A stretch of DNA of 64,000 bases from Rhinopithecus roxellana (GCF_007565055.1 NC_044557.1:74100595-74164594); one strand, 5' to 3'. Positions 1 through 12,010 are shown, counted from the stretch's first letter. Numbers and translations: made by a program. The notes: a model not told the origin generated them from the letters alone.

Positions 1-642
1 AAACATTAATTACTAAAGAAAAATGATAGACAATCTCAAAACAAAACAGATGTCAAAAAATCATCCTTTACTATGTGCCCTAAACTGTCATTTGTTTTTT
101 TCAAGAAACTGGAATAAATTCCCCGTAGAAAACTTACTCTGTACTCCCTTGTTCTAACCACATTTGCTCTGAGGCATATTCCTCAGGTGACTCAAATGAT
201 GGGTTTCTGACATGCTTCATCACCTACTCTCAAGCTAACATGAACATGTGTTTTCTAGTTCAATTTTTCAGAGACACTAGAGTCAGAAGAAAAAAATACT
301 GCATGACTAATTTACACTTAGGGTAGAATGTTTATTTTATGCTGCTCAAAGCAAATTTACCTCTTAAATGTTCTGTTCTCATCCACAAAAGTATTGGATT
401 TTAAAAATAGATCTTAAAGAATAACACAAGGCCAATAAAGTCAAATAGTTTAGATCTTGATCAAGTTTTATTTGATAGATTATTTTTCTGAGCTAAGTTA
501 CTAAAAGAAGTCTCCTATATGGGGCTGCATGTTACTGAAAGGGCCTGGGTAAAGACTTTGAGAAGCTTTATCAAGTCAAAAAAGAAGCAACCAGCAAAAT
601 AGGGGACACATTCTCATTTTTGACTTTTATATCAGCATGTGT
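1..642. other. Non-coding, nothing recognised
   Basis: AT-rich sequence with no long frame, no repeat family I recognise and no RNA-gene signature. Confidence 0.6.
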
Positions 643-658
643 GGAAAAGCATGTTTGA

Positions 659-968
659 GGCTGGGAGTTGTGGCTCACGCCTGTAATCCTAGCACTTTGG
701 GAGGCCGAGGAGGGCAGATCATGAGGTCAGGAGTTCGAGACCAGCCTGACCAATATGGTGAAACTCCTTCTCTACTAAAAATACAAAAATTAGCCAGGCA
801 CGGTGGCACGCACCTGTAATCCTAGCTACTCAGGAGGCTGAGGCAGGAGAATCGCTTGAACCCGGAAGGCGGAGGGTTACAGTGAGCCGAGATCATGTCA
901 CTGCATTCCAGTCTGGGTGACAGAACAAGACTCTGTCTCAAAAAAAGAAAAAAAAAAAAAAAAAAAAA
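659..968 (+). mobile_element. AluS-type SINE
   Basis: Complete dimeric Alu: 5' end, A-rich linker, right arm and a mixed A tail. It is flanked by near-identical target duplications (643-657 and 969-983, sharing 'ggaaaagcatgt'). Scattered differences from consensus point to an old S-type copy. The short open frames inside it are meaningless. Confidence 0.93.
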
Positions 969-980
969 GGAAAAGCATGT

Positions 981-3042
981 ATGAATATGATAAGATGCCT
1001 TTTAATATACATATGGAGCCCCATGGTCTAAAATAAATGTGGATATCGGTACATACAGAACAAATGACCACAAAGGCCCGAGTCACAAAGTAAACAGTAT
1101 CAGCGTTTTGCCAAATATGAAATTCCTACCCAACATAGACTACTAAAACAAAGTTTCTTCTTTTTCTTCTATTTTTATAGAAATTTATGGAATGAGATAG
1201 GTGAAATAAGGAAGATATTACAAAGAATATAATTGTAAAATAGAAACATCACATTGAGAATTTGCTGTTTCATGGAAGTTTCATTATGAGTTATCTATTA
1301 AGTCTTTATCAATGTGAATACATTTGTGAATTATAGAAAATTATTATACAGCAAATTACATCAGAATAATGGTTATTACAGTTTGTGCAAAAATCAGATC
1401 CAAAATACAGCTACCTTTATGTATATTATGCTAAGCATTCTATGGGCTGTTGTGGACCAGTTAAAGTGCTTAATACTATATCTCAGATGATGGAGGGAAA
1501 GCCTCAGAATGATTAATTGAGGTAAACCAAGGCATAGAAGCGAGACAAAGAGCTCAAATTATAACATTTTGATTCTTGTTTTATTTTAACAAGTAGTGAT
1601 TTTTTCAACTCCTTTATTAAATAATTCTTTTGTCAGATTCATTCTCTGTATAAATGTTAATATAACTGTTAGCACTTAAAATATGATACTGGTTATTATT
1701 TGACTGACATACAATATCAGTATCATTATCTTAAAGGGAAATATGCATCTGGACATTTTAATTAAATATAAAATAATTTAATCATACTAAATTTTTCACA
1801 ATGTAGAGCAGCTGCCTTTGTAACTAAAGAAATTATAAGTGACATTTCTCCTTTTGCATCTCTCATTATACATGAAATCTATTATTTAGATGTAAGTGTT
1901 ATTAGATAAATAATTTGAGGCTAAAATTTTTTTTGCAGTATTCTTATTTCAAAAGTGAAGTGTTAAAATTAACTTAGCATCTGTATATTGGTCATAATAT
2001 TTTCTATTAAGGCTTTTTTATTACTCATTGTGGAAAAAATCTAATCAAATTTATCTGTAAGACTATAGGCAATGACTGATAGCCATGTCAATTATAATAG
2101 AACTGAAAATTTCAACATGGTTTTGCATTATATTATTCTGTACAAAAACAAAATAAGGTTTCTTATTTAAAATTCTCTGTAGGTAAGAAACTAAAATTTT
2201 GCCGATTTGCTGAAGATATGTTTCCTTTCTGGAAGGGTGCACTAAGAGTGTATCAAAGTTGATTCAGTAATGTTTGGATGAGGTCCACTTGAGTTACTGA
2301 TGCTTGAAGTAAAGTTTCAAATTAATTAAGTGGTGATAAAGTTAGGATAAGCAAAATTTGAAATTCATAATCAGAATAGAAATAGTATCATCCCTCCACA
2401 CTATGGAAGAGATGGGTATACAATTTTCTTTTCCCTTTTGTCTGCAGGACAAGTAGATGTTTTTTTTTTCTTAATGTGGACACACCAAGGGAATTTTATG
2501 ATATTTACATAAAATCTGAGCAGCTAGTTGAACTATAAAAAACAAAGTACTGTTGTTATAACTATACAGTGGGAATTAACAAGACAGATATTTTCACCAC
2601 AGAGCTAATATTAAAGCAAGATCCTTTCAATGGATCAAATAGGCTATGTTTTGGAAATATGACACCTCTAAAAGGTCATTAACTCATGGAATTGAGATTT
2701 ACTTTGGCATTGTGTGGTTGAATATCTATAAGGGGCTATAAGTGAAAATGAAAAGACAATCACTCTCATAGTTCAAATACACTTTTATCCCTGTATTTCC
2801 TAAACATAGCCGTAATGTGTGTATCAAGATGAGGGAGAGAAAAATGAAGAGGACATTAAGAATGAATTAGTGGCTAAATGGATGCATGAGGAATGCTCAG
2901 GATCTCCATGTGCAGTTAAGAAATAGTTAAGTGGAAGAATAATAAAGGGAGAGGTGAGAATGTATTTAAGAGAAGGGTGTATTATTTAAATATTTAAATA
3001 GGCTAGGAGAAAAAAGCTGTATTTAAAAGCAAACCAAAATTG
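981..3042. other. Non-coding, nothing recognised
   Basis: About 2 kb of AT-rich DNA with no credible coding frame and no repeat I can name. Only short homopolymer runs stand out. Confidence 0.55.
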
Positions 3043-3232
3043 TGGTAAACAACAACAGCAACAATAACAACTAAACAATCATGTTAATTAAATCAGAATT
3101 TTATAGATTTGACCTCTTGAATGTTTCTCGAGCCTTTGCCTTCTGCCCTAGCCTCACTCCACTAGCCTGGTCTTTTATAAACCTTTCCATTTCTCTTCTT
3201 GAAGCCAGTTTTTTCCCTTGCTGATCCAATTT
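3043..3232. repeat. Dispersed local duplicate, copy 1
   Basis: Pairs with 4876-5053 in the same orientation. Shared blocks, in order, are 'tggtaaacaac', 'tttgacctcttga', 'tttataaacctttc' and 'tttctcttcttgaagcc'. Identity is roughly 75-80% by eye. This is either two copies of an interspersed repeat I do not recognise or an old local duplication. Confidence 0.6.
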
Positions 3233-3239
3233 CCACACT

Positions 3240-3610
3240 CATACAAGAGCTGGCAATTTAAAATACAAACCTGACTCATTTCACCTGCTACTTCAGAGCC
3301 TTCTATAGTTCCCTATGGTCCTATAACAGAAATTGAGACATTTACCACTGAACCCTGGATTCCTTTCTGTTTCATTTATCTTTAAACTTCCCATTACGTC
3401 TCCTCTGTTGCAGGCACACCACACCAATTGACATGACCTTTTAATTTACTGGTCACGTACTTGAAGTGCTTTCCTCTTCTTTTGCTGCCTTTGGAAGTTT
3501 TACCAATCCTTTGAGACCTTGCTCACTATTCTCCGTATTCTCTAAGCAGAGCCAGTAACCTTCTCTTCAATGTTGTTATGACATTCTGTTAATGCCCCTG
3601 CAGCTCACTA
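3240..3610 (-). repeat. Probable L2 LINE relic
   Basis: Pyrimidine-rich text such as 'ctttggaagttttaccaatc' and the phrase pattern around 3380-3560 resemble the reverse complement of the mammalian L2 3' region. Strongly diverged; the family call is from memory of the general pattern only. Confidence 0.35.
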
Positions 3611-4400
3611 ATTATATTATATGGTAATTATTTTTTTATGTGTCTCTTTGACCTACAAGATGATGACTTAAATGCAGAGGAATATCTTAGCCCTTCCTCC
3701 ACCTCTGCAATGGCTACCCCTGTGCTGTCAGATGATAAAGATCCAGCAGCTCGAGGCTTAAAAGAGAGATTTGAATGTATCCAACCAGGTGCTTCAGAAA
3801 TGATACTCAGGGGATCAAGATGAAACCTGTAGGAGCTAACCAAACCAAAGGATAGGAAGAGTTTCAACTTAATTGATAAGCATCATTAGAACCATTTAAG
3901 TTAGGTGGAACCAAACAAATTGATCTATGATAAATTTTTTGGTGTTTCTAAAAAACTTTCTTACATTGCCAATTTTTTTCTTCACTTTTTATTTCTTGCT
4001 GAGAATATTCAGACTGCTTAAAAAATTACTGCATTCAAAATGAATAAAATAGCAGTTTTTTACATTCATATCTCAAAATAACTTCACAGATGGTCTTCAA
4101 ACTTTCCAAGAAAATAAACTTTGGAAAGAAATCAAACACGAGGTTTTTCAACCTAAAAATACACCCCTTAACTCCAGCAAAGTTATAGATATGAGGTAAC
4201 TAGATATAATTTCACTTTGATTAATTAGTACTTTTGTTGTTACCAATATTGTCATTTACCAGAGAAAGATATTGAATTGATATATATTTTAAATACACTT
4301 TAGTAGTAACAATTATTTACATATGTTCAAGATTTAAACTTTTATTTAATGATTATCGTCAAAACATCATTATCACCATCATCATCATGTCATTGTTAAC
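3611..4400. other. Non-coding, nothing recognised
   Basis: No repeat recognised. A 61-codon plus-strand frame at 3638-3823 has no recognisable domain. It contains short CAT/ATC runs near 4365-4387 further on. Confidence 0.5.
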
Positions 4401-4404
4401 AATG

Positions 4405-4520
4405 CTCTCAATTAGTTACTATTTTCCAGCTGCTTTACTAAGCATATTTTTTACATAGTTTTCCTCATTTAATATTTAGATGTCTATAAAAGTAGTGTGC
4501 AGATACTGAAGGGGACTCAA
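4405..4520 (-). repeat. MIR SINE fragment
   Basis: Text around 4430-4490 (a 'ctttacta..catagtt.tcctcattta' pattern) matches the reverse complement of the MIR 3' half. The rest of a MIR-like core in the same orientation appears at 5205-5310, so this may be one MIR split by what lies between. Confidence 0.45.
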
Positions 4521-4524
4521 TATC

Positions 4525-4875
4525 TATTCCAATTTCCTTCTTTTTGATCCTTATACATTATGGTGGTTAGAAAGTGAAATATTCAAACTCATAATCTGTC
4601 CTGGAGCTAGGTTTGTGAATGTGACACAATTCTGACCAATGAGTTACAGGTGGAAATCACTGGGAGAGAATCTTTTCCCAAAGCCTTTCACGAGAGGATT
4701 TTTGCCCTTTGCCCTTCCTAATGTTTGCCTAAAACCTGACCTGATGCCTGAACATTCAGCAGACACTTTGAAAACGTGAGGAACAATGGATGCTAAGAAT
4801 AGAGATGCAAAAATAATCACTTGGGGCATTAAATAGCTATTTGGAAATAGCTTCATCCAAAAGCAACCTCTTTCA
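4525..4875 (+). repeat. Possible old LTR (MLT1-like)
   Basis: The stretch 'gtgacacaattctgaccaatga' with the following 200 bases resembles the body of ancient mammalian LTRs. No clean ends are visible. It lies between the two MIR-like pieces and abuts the second duplicate copy. Confidence 0.3.
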
Positions 4876-5053
4876 TGGTAAACAACAAAAATATTAAGCA
4901 ACTATGCTAATTTAAGCAGAATTCTGCAGCTTTGACCTCTTGAAAAATTCTCAAACCTTTGCCCTCCCCTCCATCTTTGCCACCTGGCCATTTATAAACC
5001 TTTCAATTTCTCTTCTTGAAGCCCCAATTTCTTCCCCTTCTTGATGACCTAAT
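4876..5053. repeat. Dispersed local duplicate, copy 2
   Basis: Partner of 3043-3232, same orientation, 1.83 kb away and about 12 bases shorter through small gaps. See that entry for the shared blocks. Confidence 0.6.
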
Positions 5054-5204
5054 TATCAACTATAACTTCACTTTTTGTTTCTCTACCTCAGTATTTTTAG
5101 TTATGTGAGAAAAATAAAGCCCATGTTTAGTTAGACTGCTGTGACTGGGACTTTCTTAGGCAATTAAATACAAAACTAATTCAGGTTGATTCTGCTATCT
5201 CTGT

Positions 5205-5310
5205 TCTATAGATGATGAAGTGGAGGATCAGAGAGGTTTTGCAACTTGCTCAAAGTTGCATAGGCTATAAGCATGTTTCGCAAGATTCAGATTCACCCTA
5301 TCAGAATCCA
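5205..5310 (-). repeat. MIR SINE core fragment
   Basis: Contains the MIR core in reverse orientation: 'tagatgatgaagtggaggat' followed by 'cagagaggttttgcaacttg' and 'caaagttgcataggct'. The match to the conserved MIR centre is clear but diverged. Confidence 0.6.
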
Positions 5311-5869
5311 AAGCTAATATTTACATTATGCAATTAAAATTTTTTCCTATTAGGTGGAACCATTTAGGACTGTCAATGGCAATTTCATATGATTCATCCT
5401 AATTGGTTAATATAATAATAACATGTAATTATAGAGTAATATTAAAATTAAGAGTAATATAATAATAACACACACACACATAAGAATTCTAATATTGCAT
5501 CTTTATGCTTCTTGGTCAATCCATAAAATTTAGATTTAATTAATTCAGTTGGTGAATATGGAAATTCTATAATTACTAGACAGATGAAATTACTATTTCC
5601 AAAGCTAATAATTTTGGAGCACTCAGCAAGTGCTCCAAAGTGTTCATTGAATAAATAATATTTTGAATTGTTTAACATCCTTTGCAGGTGACTTTTGCTT
5701 TGAACAAACATTTTGAAGGAAGAAAATTATTACTTATAGTTACTGGTCTGAGGCTCAGTTATGTTATTCTTTGGAAACAAATTACTGGTTTTACCATGGG
5801 TATTCTCTCTCACTTGGTCTGATAAACTCTTATTCTTATTTTAAAACATGGCTCAGATCATCCACATTG
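5311..5869. other. Non-coding, nothing recognised
   Basis: AT-rich with a short CA run near 5469-5480. No repeat or gene recognised. Confidence 0.5.
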
Positions 5870-6056
5870 TAAAGACTTCATAATATCTTCCTTGGTATTA
5901 TAATACCTGTTTACCTTGTACATAGCTTATTGCATTAATTACAATGTTTTATGTTTATTTTTCTTATTAATTTATGAGCTTTCTAAAGAAAATAATCTTA
6001 TATTTATCTTTATATCCCAAGGACTTGATGGCATTTGAAAATATTCAATGAATGAA
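5870..6056 (+). repeat. L2 LINE 3' end relic
   Basis: The text passing through 'atgagctttctaaaga', 'tatcccaaggacttgatggca' and 'attcaatgaatgaaatg' follows the order of the L2 3' end (stop-gap region then the terminal 'aatgaatg' motif). Diverged, so family only. Confidence 0.45.
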
Positions 6057-6499
6057 ATGTATTTTTCTGATTCAAAACTATTTAATATAAATTGTACATT
6101 TTATAACTAGATTGATTTATAGATTTATCTGAAAGATAAATTTATCTGATAGATTTATCTGAAAACTTATGATTTAAACTTTCCAAATGAAACTCATGAC
6201 TTAATTATTGGGGAATATAAGTAAGGTACTCACTGGAAAGAAAATATAGTAAGTTAAAGTTAAATTTTGAAGAAATATTTGAATGTGTGGAGATACATAA
6301 AATAATTCAAAGAGGAAGAAATGGAGAAGTGGGCGGTAGCAGATGTCTGTGGCTATAATGGACATCCAGACAAAGTCCCTCTGTGATTTCAATGACATTT
6401 CATCATTGTTGTGTGAAAGCAATGAGATTTATATAAAAGACAGCTGAAGGCTGATGCACGAGCATGAATAAAGGGAAGAGCGTGATGGTTGTGAATGTG
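6057..6499. other. Non-coding, nothing recognised
   Basis: Contains a short tandem of 'tttatctgaaagataaa'-like pieces at 6110-6165. Otherwise nothing recognised. Confidence 0.5.
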
Positions 6500-7090
6500 G
6501 TTAAGTTTTGATGTGCTTTAAAAAGTTCTGCTTTGTTGCAACATTTTTTAATATGAAGTCATCGTTGTTAGAATTAGGATACAAGTCTAACATTATATAA
6601 CTCTTTATATGACAGAAATATAAGATTTGTGGTGTTGGGTGAGGCAGTCCACCATGGGCCCTGATCATTTCTAAGTGATTTTGCTGAGTACCGCAGATCT
6701 CAAGACTTATCCATCTCCTAATACCAAACCATCCTTGCAGCTGGTCACATAGACACCAAAGTTCGTTGAGGTAACTACAGCATAGCTTCTGCATGACTGG
6801 TTGTTCCTTGAGGGTAGGCTATTGTTTTGTATGCTGATTGCTACAGTGTTTGTCAGTCATTCACAAGGTGCTAGGGCCCTTGGCTTCTTTCCCGTGATGC
6901 AACCCACTATGTGCTGGTGTCGTCTAGCCTTTCATATTACCTTTTGGGAACTTGGGTAAGGATGCTGATGTTCATGCTGCCTGCTATGCTGTGAGTAATA
7001 AAGTCCTTTTCCTTGATGCAGGAATCTATTGCCTTCTCTCTGGATCCATGACACTGTGGCAAGCTAAATTGTTAGATTGCAAATCGAGTA
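6500..7090 (+). repeat. Possible solitary LTR, family unknown
   Basis: Near 6990-7008 a poly(A) signal sits in LTR-like context ('gtgagtaataaagtccttt') and is followed by a pyrimidine-rich stretch, as in an R-U5 region. Neither end is clearly bounded by TG/CA with target duplications. A decayed LTR is the best guess. Confidence 0.3.
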
Positions 7091-8199
7091 AAATTTCTGA
7101 CCCTTCCCAGTTTTTGAAAATGGATGTTTCTTTCATAAAATCCATGGTTATTGGATAAATGAAATTTTATATCAGATTGAGTGGTATACAAGAGATCATC
7201 TGAACATAAATACTGGCCTAGAAAAATAAAAACGAACATGGAAAATATTGGAACATCTTGAGTTAAACTGACTCTGATATTCTGATCAGTTCGTAAATTT
7301 ATTTTTTTCCACACTTAATGAACATATCTTTATATTTATGTTAAGTAGACTTTTGGGTTGAGTAGGTTATTTAAAGCACTGAATTTCAAGATACTCTTGC
7401 TAGGTATAATGGGTAAAAGGCATAGCTGATACCAGAGAAAGACTGAATGCTTACTGGCACTTTCAGGAAACTTCACTCATGCATACGTAAAAGTTAGTAA
7501 AGAGTTCTATTGAAAAAGCAACATTGGGTTGACGAATGGCAAGTGAGTAATGCAATGAAAGTAAAACGCTTTTATAAATAGTTGGAGACATGGTTATACA
7601 TATAAAATAGACAGTCAATAGTTCTGTTAACACTGTATTCCAGGGCAGTCAAGTGAATAATGAAAATAGCAGTAAGATACTGTTTTAGACACAGGGAGAC
7701 ATGGTTAGTTGCAGAAGTAATTGTATTGTAATTATTGCTGACTTTTGAGTTTTAAATAATCCTTTCATATGCTGCATCAAATGTTCTAGTATTAAAAAAT
7801 CATGGAAAAATAAGCACACAATACTGGAAACTGCTGACGAATAAAAACCTAAAAGAGCGAAAAAGAATGGGAATTGCGAATTGGTAAGCAAGAGAAACAC
7901 GAAAGAGTGAATGATTTAAGCCTGCTAGCATACTTGAAAAACGATGCCATAAAGATGTATTCATTAATTCAGAAACTTTCACAACCATGAGAGGAAAGAT
8001 TCCAAAGTGGGCAGACCTGCATAGAAATATTTAACAATCTAAAAGCAATAACTATGTAGGGAGGTAGAATTTTAATTGAATGCCTAGAGGCAATCTAAAA
8101 TTATGTAAGAGAATCTAAATTTAAAAAAGAAATAATCAGTTACAATTACAAATGTAATTATAGAGAATCAGATTGAATTTCTATAGTGATATAATTAAA
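7091..8199. other. Non-coding, nothing recognised
   Basis: AT-rich sequence without a recognised repeat. Two overlapping minus-strand frames at 7685-7988 have no recognisable domain. Confidence 0.5.
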
Positions 8200-8588
8200 T
8201 GAATGGTGTGTCCTTTGGTCTCTGGTTCATTTGTTCAATAATTGAGCTGCTCCAACATACTACCCACTGTTCCTGTTCTTTAGGCGTTCATATTTTAGTG
8301 AGGAAGGAACCATGTAAACAACTGCCTCTAATATGTCAGATTTAATTAACTTATAAAAGCACAAAGTTGCTTAGAGACTAATTTCTGACTAAAGCAATCA
8401 CAGAGGACTTCATGGAAGAAGTAATATTAATGCTAACACTTGAGAAGTCAATAGAAATTTCAGAGACAAAGGAATTGGAAAGGGCGTGAACCTAAGCATG
8501 AAGGTGTGAATGAGCTGAGAATGTCTGGGAAGGTTTAGTAGTCTGGAATGTCAGCGGAGTCTTGGATTTTGTTTTGTTAGCCAATTTT
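8200..8588 (+). repeat. Ancient unassigned interspersed repeat
   Basis: Phrases such as 'gaggacttcatggaagaagt' and 'ggaaagggcgtgaacctaag' follow the same order as in 30560-30740. I associate this pattern with a very old, common mammalian repeat whose name I cannot give. It was the landing site of the AluY at 8601. Confidence 0.35.
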
Positions 8589-8600
8589 AAAATCGCTTTA

Positions 8601-8960
8601 GGCCGGGCGCGGTGGCTCAAGCCTGTAATCCCAGCACTTTGGGAGGCCGAGACGGGCGGATCATGAGGTCAGAAGATCGAGACCATCCTGGCTAACACGG
8701 TGAAACCCCGTCTCTACTAAAAATACAAAAAAAAACAAACAAACAAACAAACAAACAAACAAACAAACAAACTAGCCGGGCGAGGTGGCGGCGCCTGTAG
8801 TCCCAGCTACGCCGGAGGCTGAGGCAGGAGAATGGCGTAAACTCGGGAGGCGGAGCTTGCAGTGAGCTGAGATCCGGCCACTGCACTCCAGCCTGGGCGA
8901 CAGAGCGAGACTCCGTCTCAACAACAAAATAAAATAAAATAAAATTAAATAAAATTAAAT
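8601..8960 (+). mobile_element. Young AluY, Old World monkey type
   Basis: Full-length Alu close to AluY consensus, with the monkey-type variants 'gctcaagcc' and 'gatccggcc'. The target duplication 'aaaatcgcttt' is perfect (8589-8599 and 8961-8971). The A-rich linker has expanded into about ten CAAA units (8730-8771), and the tail is an AAAAT-type repeat. Confidence 0.95.
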
Positions 8961-8971
8961 AAAATCGCTTT

Positions 8972-9561
8972 TATTTCCCTTAAGAGGTCGGCATGAAGTT
9001 TCAGTTATGCGAGATGAATATGTTCTAGAGAGATGCTATACAACATAATGCCTATAGGTAATAACACCATATTATGTAGGTAAAAATTTGCTGAAAGAAT
9101 AGATATCTGTCCTCTTCTGTCATTGATATGAATTTTTTATCGTCTTTGCTTACCTTCTATATCTGTCCCTTTCTCAAACCTTTCCTTCCTTCTTCATTTC
9201 TTTTTAAAAACATTTCCTGTTTTCAGTTGCTTAATTTTCCTAAATCATTGTCTATTGTGTTTATTCACTCTTATGTTTCTTTTAATTCCATTTATAAAAT
9301 AAGCTTTTTTTCTCATTATTCTAATTCTGTCACTCCTGTTTTCAAATCTTCCTTTTCTATAATTACTGCATTTCTGTTTTTATAATTCTGATTTTTGTTG
9401 TTCTTTATAGCTCATAACATTTAAAAATTGTTTTCAGCTTATTTTGAACTATTAGGTTGTTTTTTCTGTCTCGTTTTGTGGGCATGTGCTTTGGAAATTC
9501 TTTTAGTATAGAGAGGTTATTCTCTTCCTTATCTCTCTCTCTCTTTCCCTCTCTCTCGCTC
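8972..9561. other. Non-coding; CT-rich end
   Basis: T-rich DNA with no family recognised. It ends in a CT-dinucleotide-rich tract (9530-9560) that directly abuts the RPL18 pseudogene 3' end. On the minus strand this reads as a GA-rich tract where a poly(A) tail would be expected. Confidence 0.5.
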
Positions 9562-10137
9562 ACTCTTTTTCAGCATCCAAAAATCTTTTAAATAAGCTGT
9601 TAGAACCCAGGTTAGTTTTCTGGCCCTTGGAGCAGACAAAAGGTTTGCTGTGGTGGTGTAGGGCTGCTGGGATCTTGCAGAAATATCTTCATACCTCTAG
9701 GCCCTTGCAAGGATCAGAGAATAAGATGGTGCCACGGCCAGTCGGGGAGTCTAGGGCCAGCTGTTCCAAGGTGAAGATCTTGTCTGTGGCCTTGAGGATG
9801 TGGTTGTGGCCTGGATGCTGACATGCAGCAATGTATTCACCCTCAGTTTGGGCACCTCCTTGAATGTGCACATCATCTGTTATGGTTCCCACAACCACAT
9901 TCGGTTTGTTTTCCTGGTGAGGAAGCTTTATCTTTTGGATCATCTGGGAAAGGGACAAGGGTGGCCAGTTGGTATGAATCATAAACGACCTCTGCAGCAC
10001 AACCTGGTTGAAGGTGGAGTTGTGCAGAACCTGTGAAGCTGAACCAACAGCCTTAGGTGGATGTCCTGGCTCTTGGGATCCTTGCACTGAACCTTTCTGT
10101 GCTTGTTGTGGGGGATGTCAACTCCCACAATGGCACC
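9562..10137 (-). pseudogene. RPL18P: Processed pseudogene of ribosomal protein L18
   Basis: An intronless copy of the 60S ribosomal protein L18 (eL18) message. Recognisable blocks in the minus-strand translation include NSTFNQVVL, PPLSLSQMI, VVVGTITDDV and QLALDSP, which follow the L18 protein in order. The start codon slot is 10126-10128 and reads GTG instead of ATG. About 11 bases are missing just before the NSTF block, which shifts the frame. Another stop follows the 'GLEV' block near 9689, and roughly 30 codons of the C-terminus are deleted so that coding text joins the stop (9612-9614) and the short 3' UTR. The lack of introns plus retained UTR pieces means L1-mediated retroposition. It cannot make L18. 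Flanking target duplications were not found. Confidence 0.9.
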
Positions 10138-10211
10138 TTATGCTCAACCATGTCTGGAAAACTTTATCTTTTTAAAAAAAATAATCATTTCAAGTGGAAT
10201 CTGATTATGTA

Positions 10212-10214
<3 letters not shown>

Positions 10215-10248
<34 letters not shown>
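10215..10248. repeat. Poly(T) run, 34 bases
   Basis: A pure T34 run. It could be the poly(A) tail of a minus-strand retrocopy lying to its right (10249-10930), but I found no matching target duplication. Confidence 0.8.
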
Positions 10249-10251
<3 letters not shown>

Positions 10252-10930
10252 TATTTTAAAAAGTGAGATGCATCTTTATGTTCTTTTAGAAGAGTGGGGT
10301 TACCAGCAAACCGTTTTTAGCCCCCATGCACTAGAACTTCCCCTTCTGTCATTTTCTCCAAGTGATTAAAAAATGCTCCCCTTTCTGCTTCCCTTCTCCA
10401 ATTTTATCTAACTCTTCTTTCCTTTGTCTCTGTAATTTGAATTCTGCTTCCAGGAATTTCTTCCTCAGGGCTTTGTTTTTGAAAAGTATTTGTTTGCTAT
10501 TTTCAAGAGTTCCTTTAGCCCAGACTGTTCCGGCACCATCAGATAGCACCAAGATTTGTTTGTTTGTTTTTGGCAGAGCGAGTGTTCTTTGTGGGTTTCT
10601 TCCTTCCTTCCTTTCTTTCTTTCACTCTTGTGTGGGATCTTCCAAAACCTCCTCCTAGCTTTGGTTGCCATTCCAGTGAGGATGTACTGCTTCTTGAGTA
10701 TTCTTCTATTACAGGTTCGTTAAACATTTTTACTGTCCGTCTGCTTTCTCTTTATGTCTATACTCTGCCCTTCATCCCACCACAACATTGCTGATGTCAT
10801 GCTATCGTGATTTTATAGTTGTTAGATGCTGGTGAAACCTTGCCATCTAGTTTTCTTGTAGATGTTGTATATGATTCTTCTATTTTGCTATCCTAGTTAC
10901 TCTGTCTGGGACGTGTCTTTCTCTTGTGGC
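10249..10930 (-). pseudogene. Possible processed pseudogene, gene unknown
   Basis: Read on the minus strand, this block ends in A34 and contains two overlapping stretches of protein-like, lysine/glutamate-rich text. One is a 67-codon frame (10349-10552) with a likely helical charged segment around 'KNKALRKKFLEAEFKLQRQ'. The other is a 62-68-codon frame at 10465-10727. The frames shift between the two. An intronless copy with a tail fits a processed pseudogene, but I do not recognise the parent and saw no target duplications. It could equally be an old LINE fragment. Confidence 0.3.
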
Positions 10931-12009
10931 CAAAGTCAGGAAAAAGAGATGCCAATCCAACTATGCAATGAATTACACCTGCTAGTCCATTGACTAGGAT
11001 ATTGTATGGTGAAACTCAACTTCACAGAGGCAGAGGAGGACACCTTTCCTTATCATGGGGCAAGGAAATATTCATATTTGTGAACAATAATACAAACTAC
11101 CACAGTTCTTATATGTATTCTGTTAAATTCTTGGTTCTATGCTCCCCTGAAAGAGGGTTGAGCACCTATTATTGCAGTAACCACATGGAAAGGGAAGAGA
11201 GAAAGAGAAAAGCAGCTTTAATCCATTCAAAAGGATAAGGTGCAAAAAATTCGAAAAACTGAGCCATTTGAGATAAGGAGTTTTAATTTCTTCACACAGT
11301 ATTCAATTCTAGGAATAGACTAAGGTGAAACAAATGAATGTGAACATGCTTCCCATTGCAAAGATTTAGAAATACAAAAATACTTTACGTGTACATGATT
11401 TATTAGGGAAGAAATGTAGCTCCTTGGCATTAGACAAGAATTGGGAGTTGAAAGCCAATGTGGTAGACTTAAGAAGGTGATACTGGGGCATCCCTGTACC
11501 TTTACAGAATCGAGAAAAAGGCCATTTGTGTTAAGGGGCTTGGGAGTTTAACATTCACAAAAAAGCAGATAAAAAGGCCTCAGCCCATCATGAGAGACAC
11601 TTAGAATTAGGACACTTAATATATGTACCCTAAGAAGCTGGCTCAGCTCTCTTTGGAGAAGAGAACTGTGAAAACTTCCATCCACCACCATGTAGAGCAT
11701 CAACCTTATTTCTTCTGATACCTTAGATGAGAAAAAAATGTCTTCTGTAAGAAATACAAACTCCAAGCTAGCAATGAGCAAGGGATTATATCTGAATTTA
11801 CAATACACAAGTTGCAAATAAATCTCTAAACTGAAACTTTAACATAAAACTGATCCAAGCTTGGTGACATCCCTGGGGCCCAAAGCAGTAAGAAACAAAC
11901 AGTGAACCTCTCAAGAAAGACATTTCTGGAAATAAAGTCATGTAGAATTCTTATTAGGAGGAACAATCCCTTGCAGAATATCTGTCTGTCTCTCTCCTGC
12001 CTCCCTCTG

Positions 12010-12010
<1 letters not shown>
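10931..12010. other. Non-coding, nothing recognised
   Basis: No repeat recognised over about 1.1 kb. The short frames at 10990-11238 and 11548-11817 show no domain. Confidence 0.5.

Noticed and set aside
3638..3823. 61-codon frame with acidic text that looks protein-like
   Set aside because: No recognised domain, no splice or promoter support and an overlapping 79-codon frame on the other strand; length is within chance.
9689..10087. Functional RPL18 gene
   Set aside because: No ATG, frameshifting deletions, truncated C-terminus and no introns.
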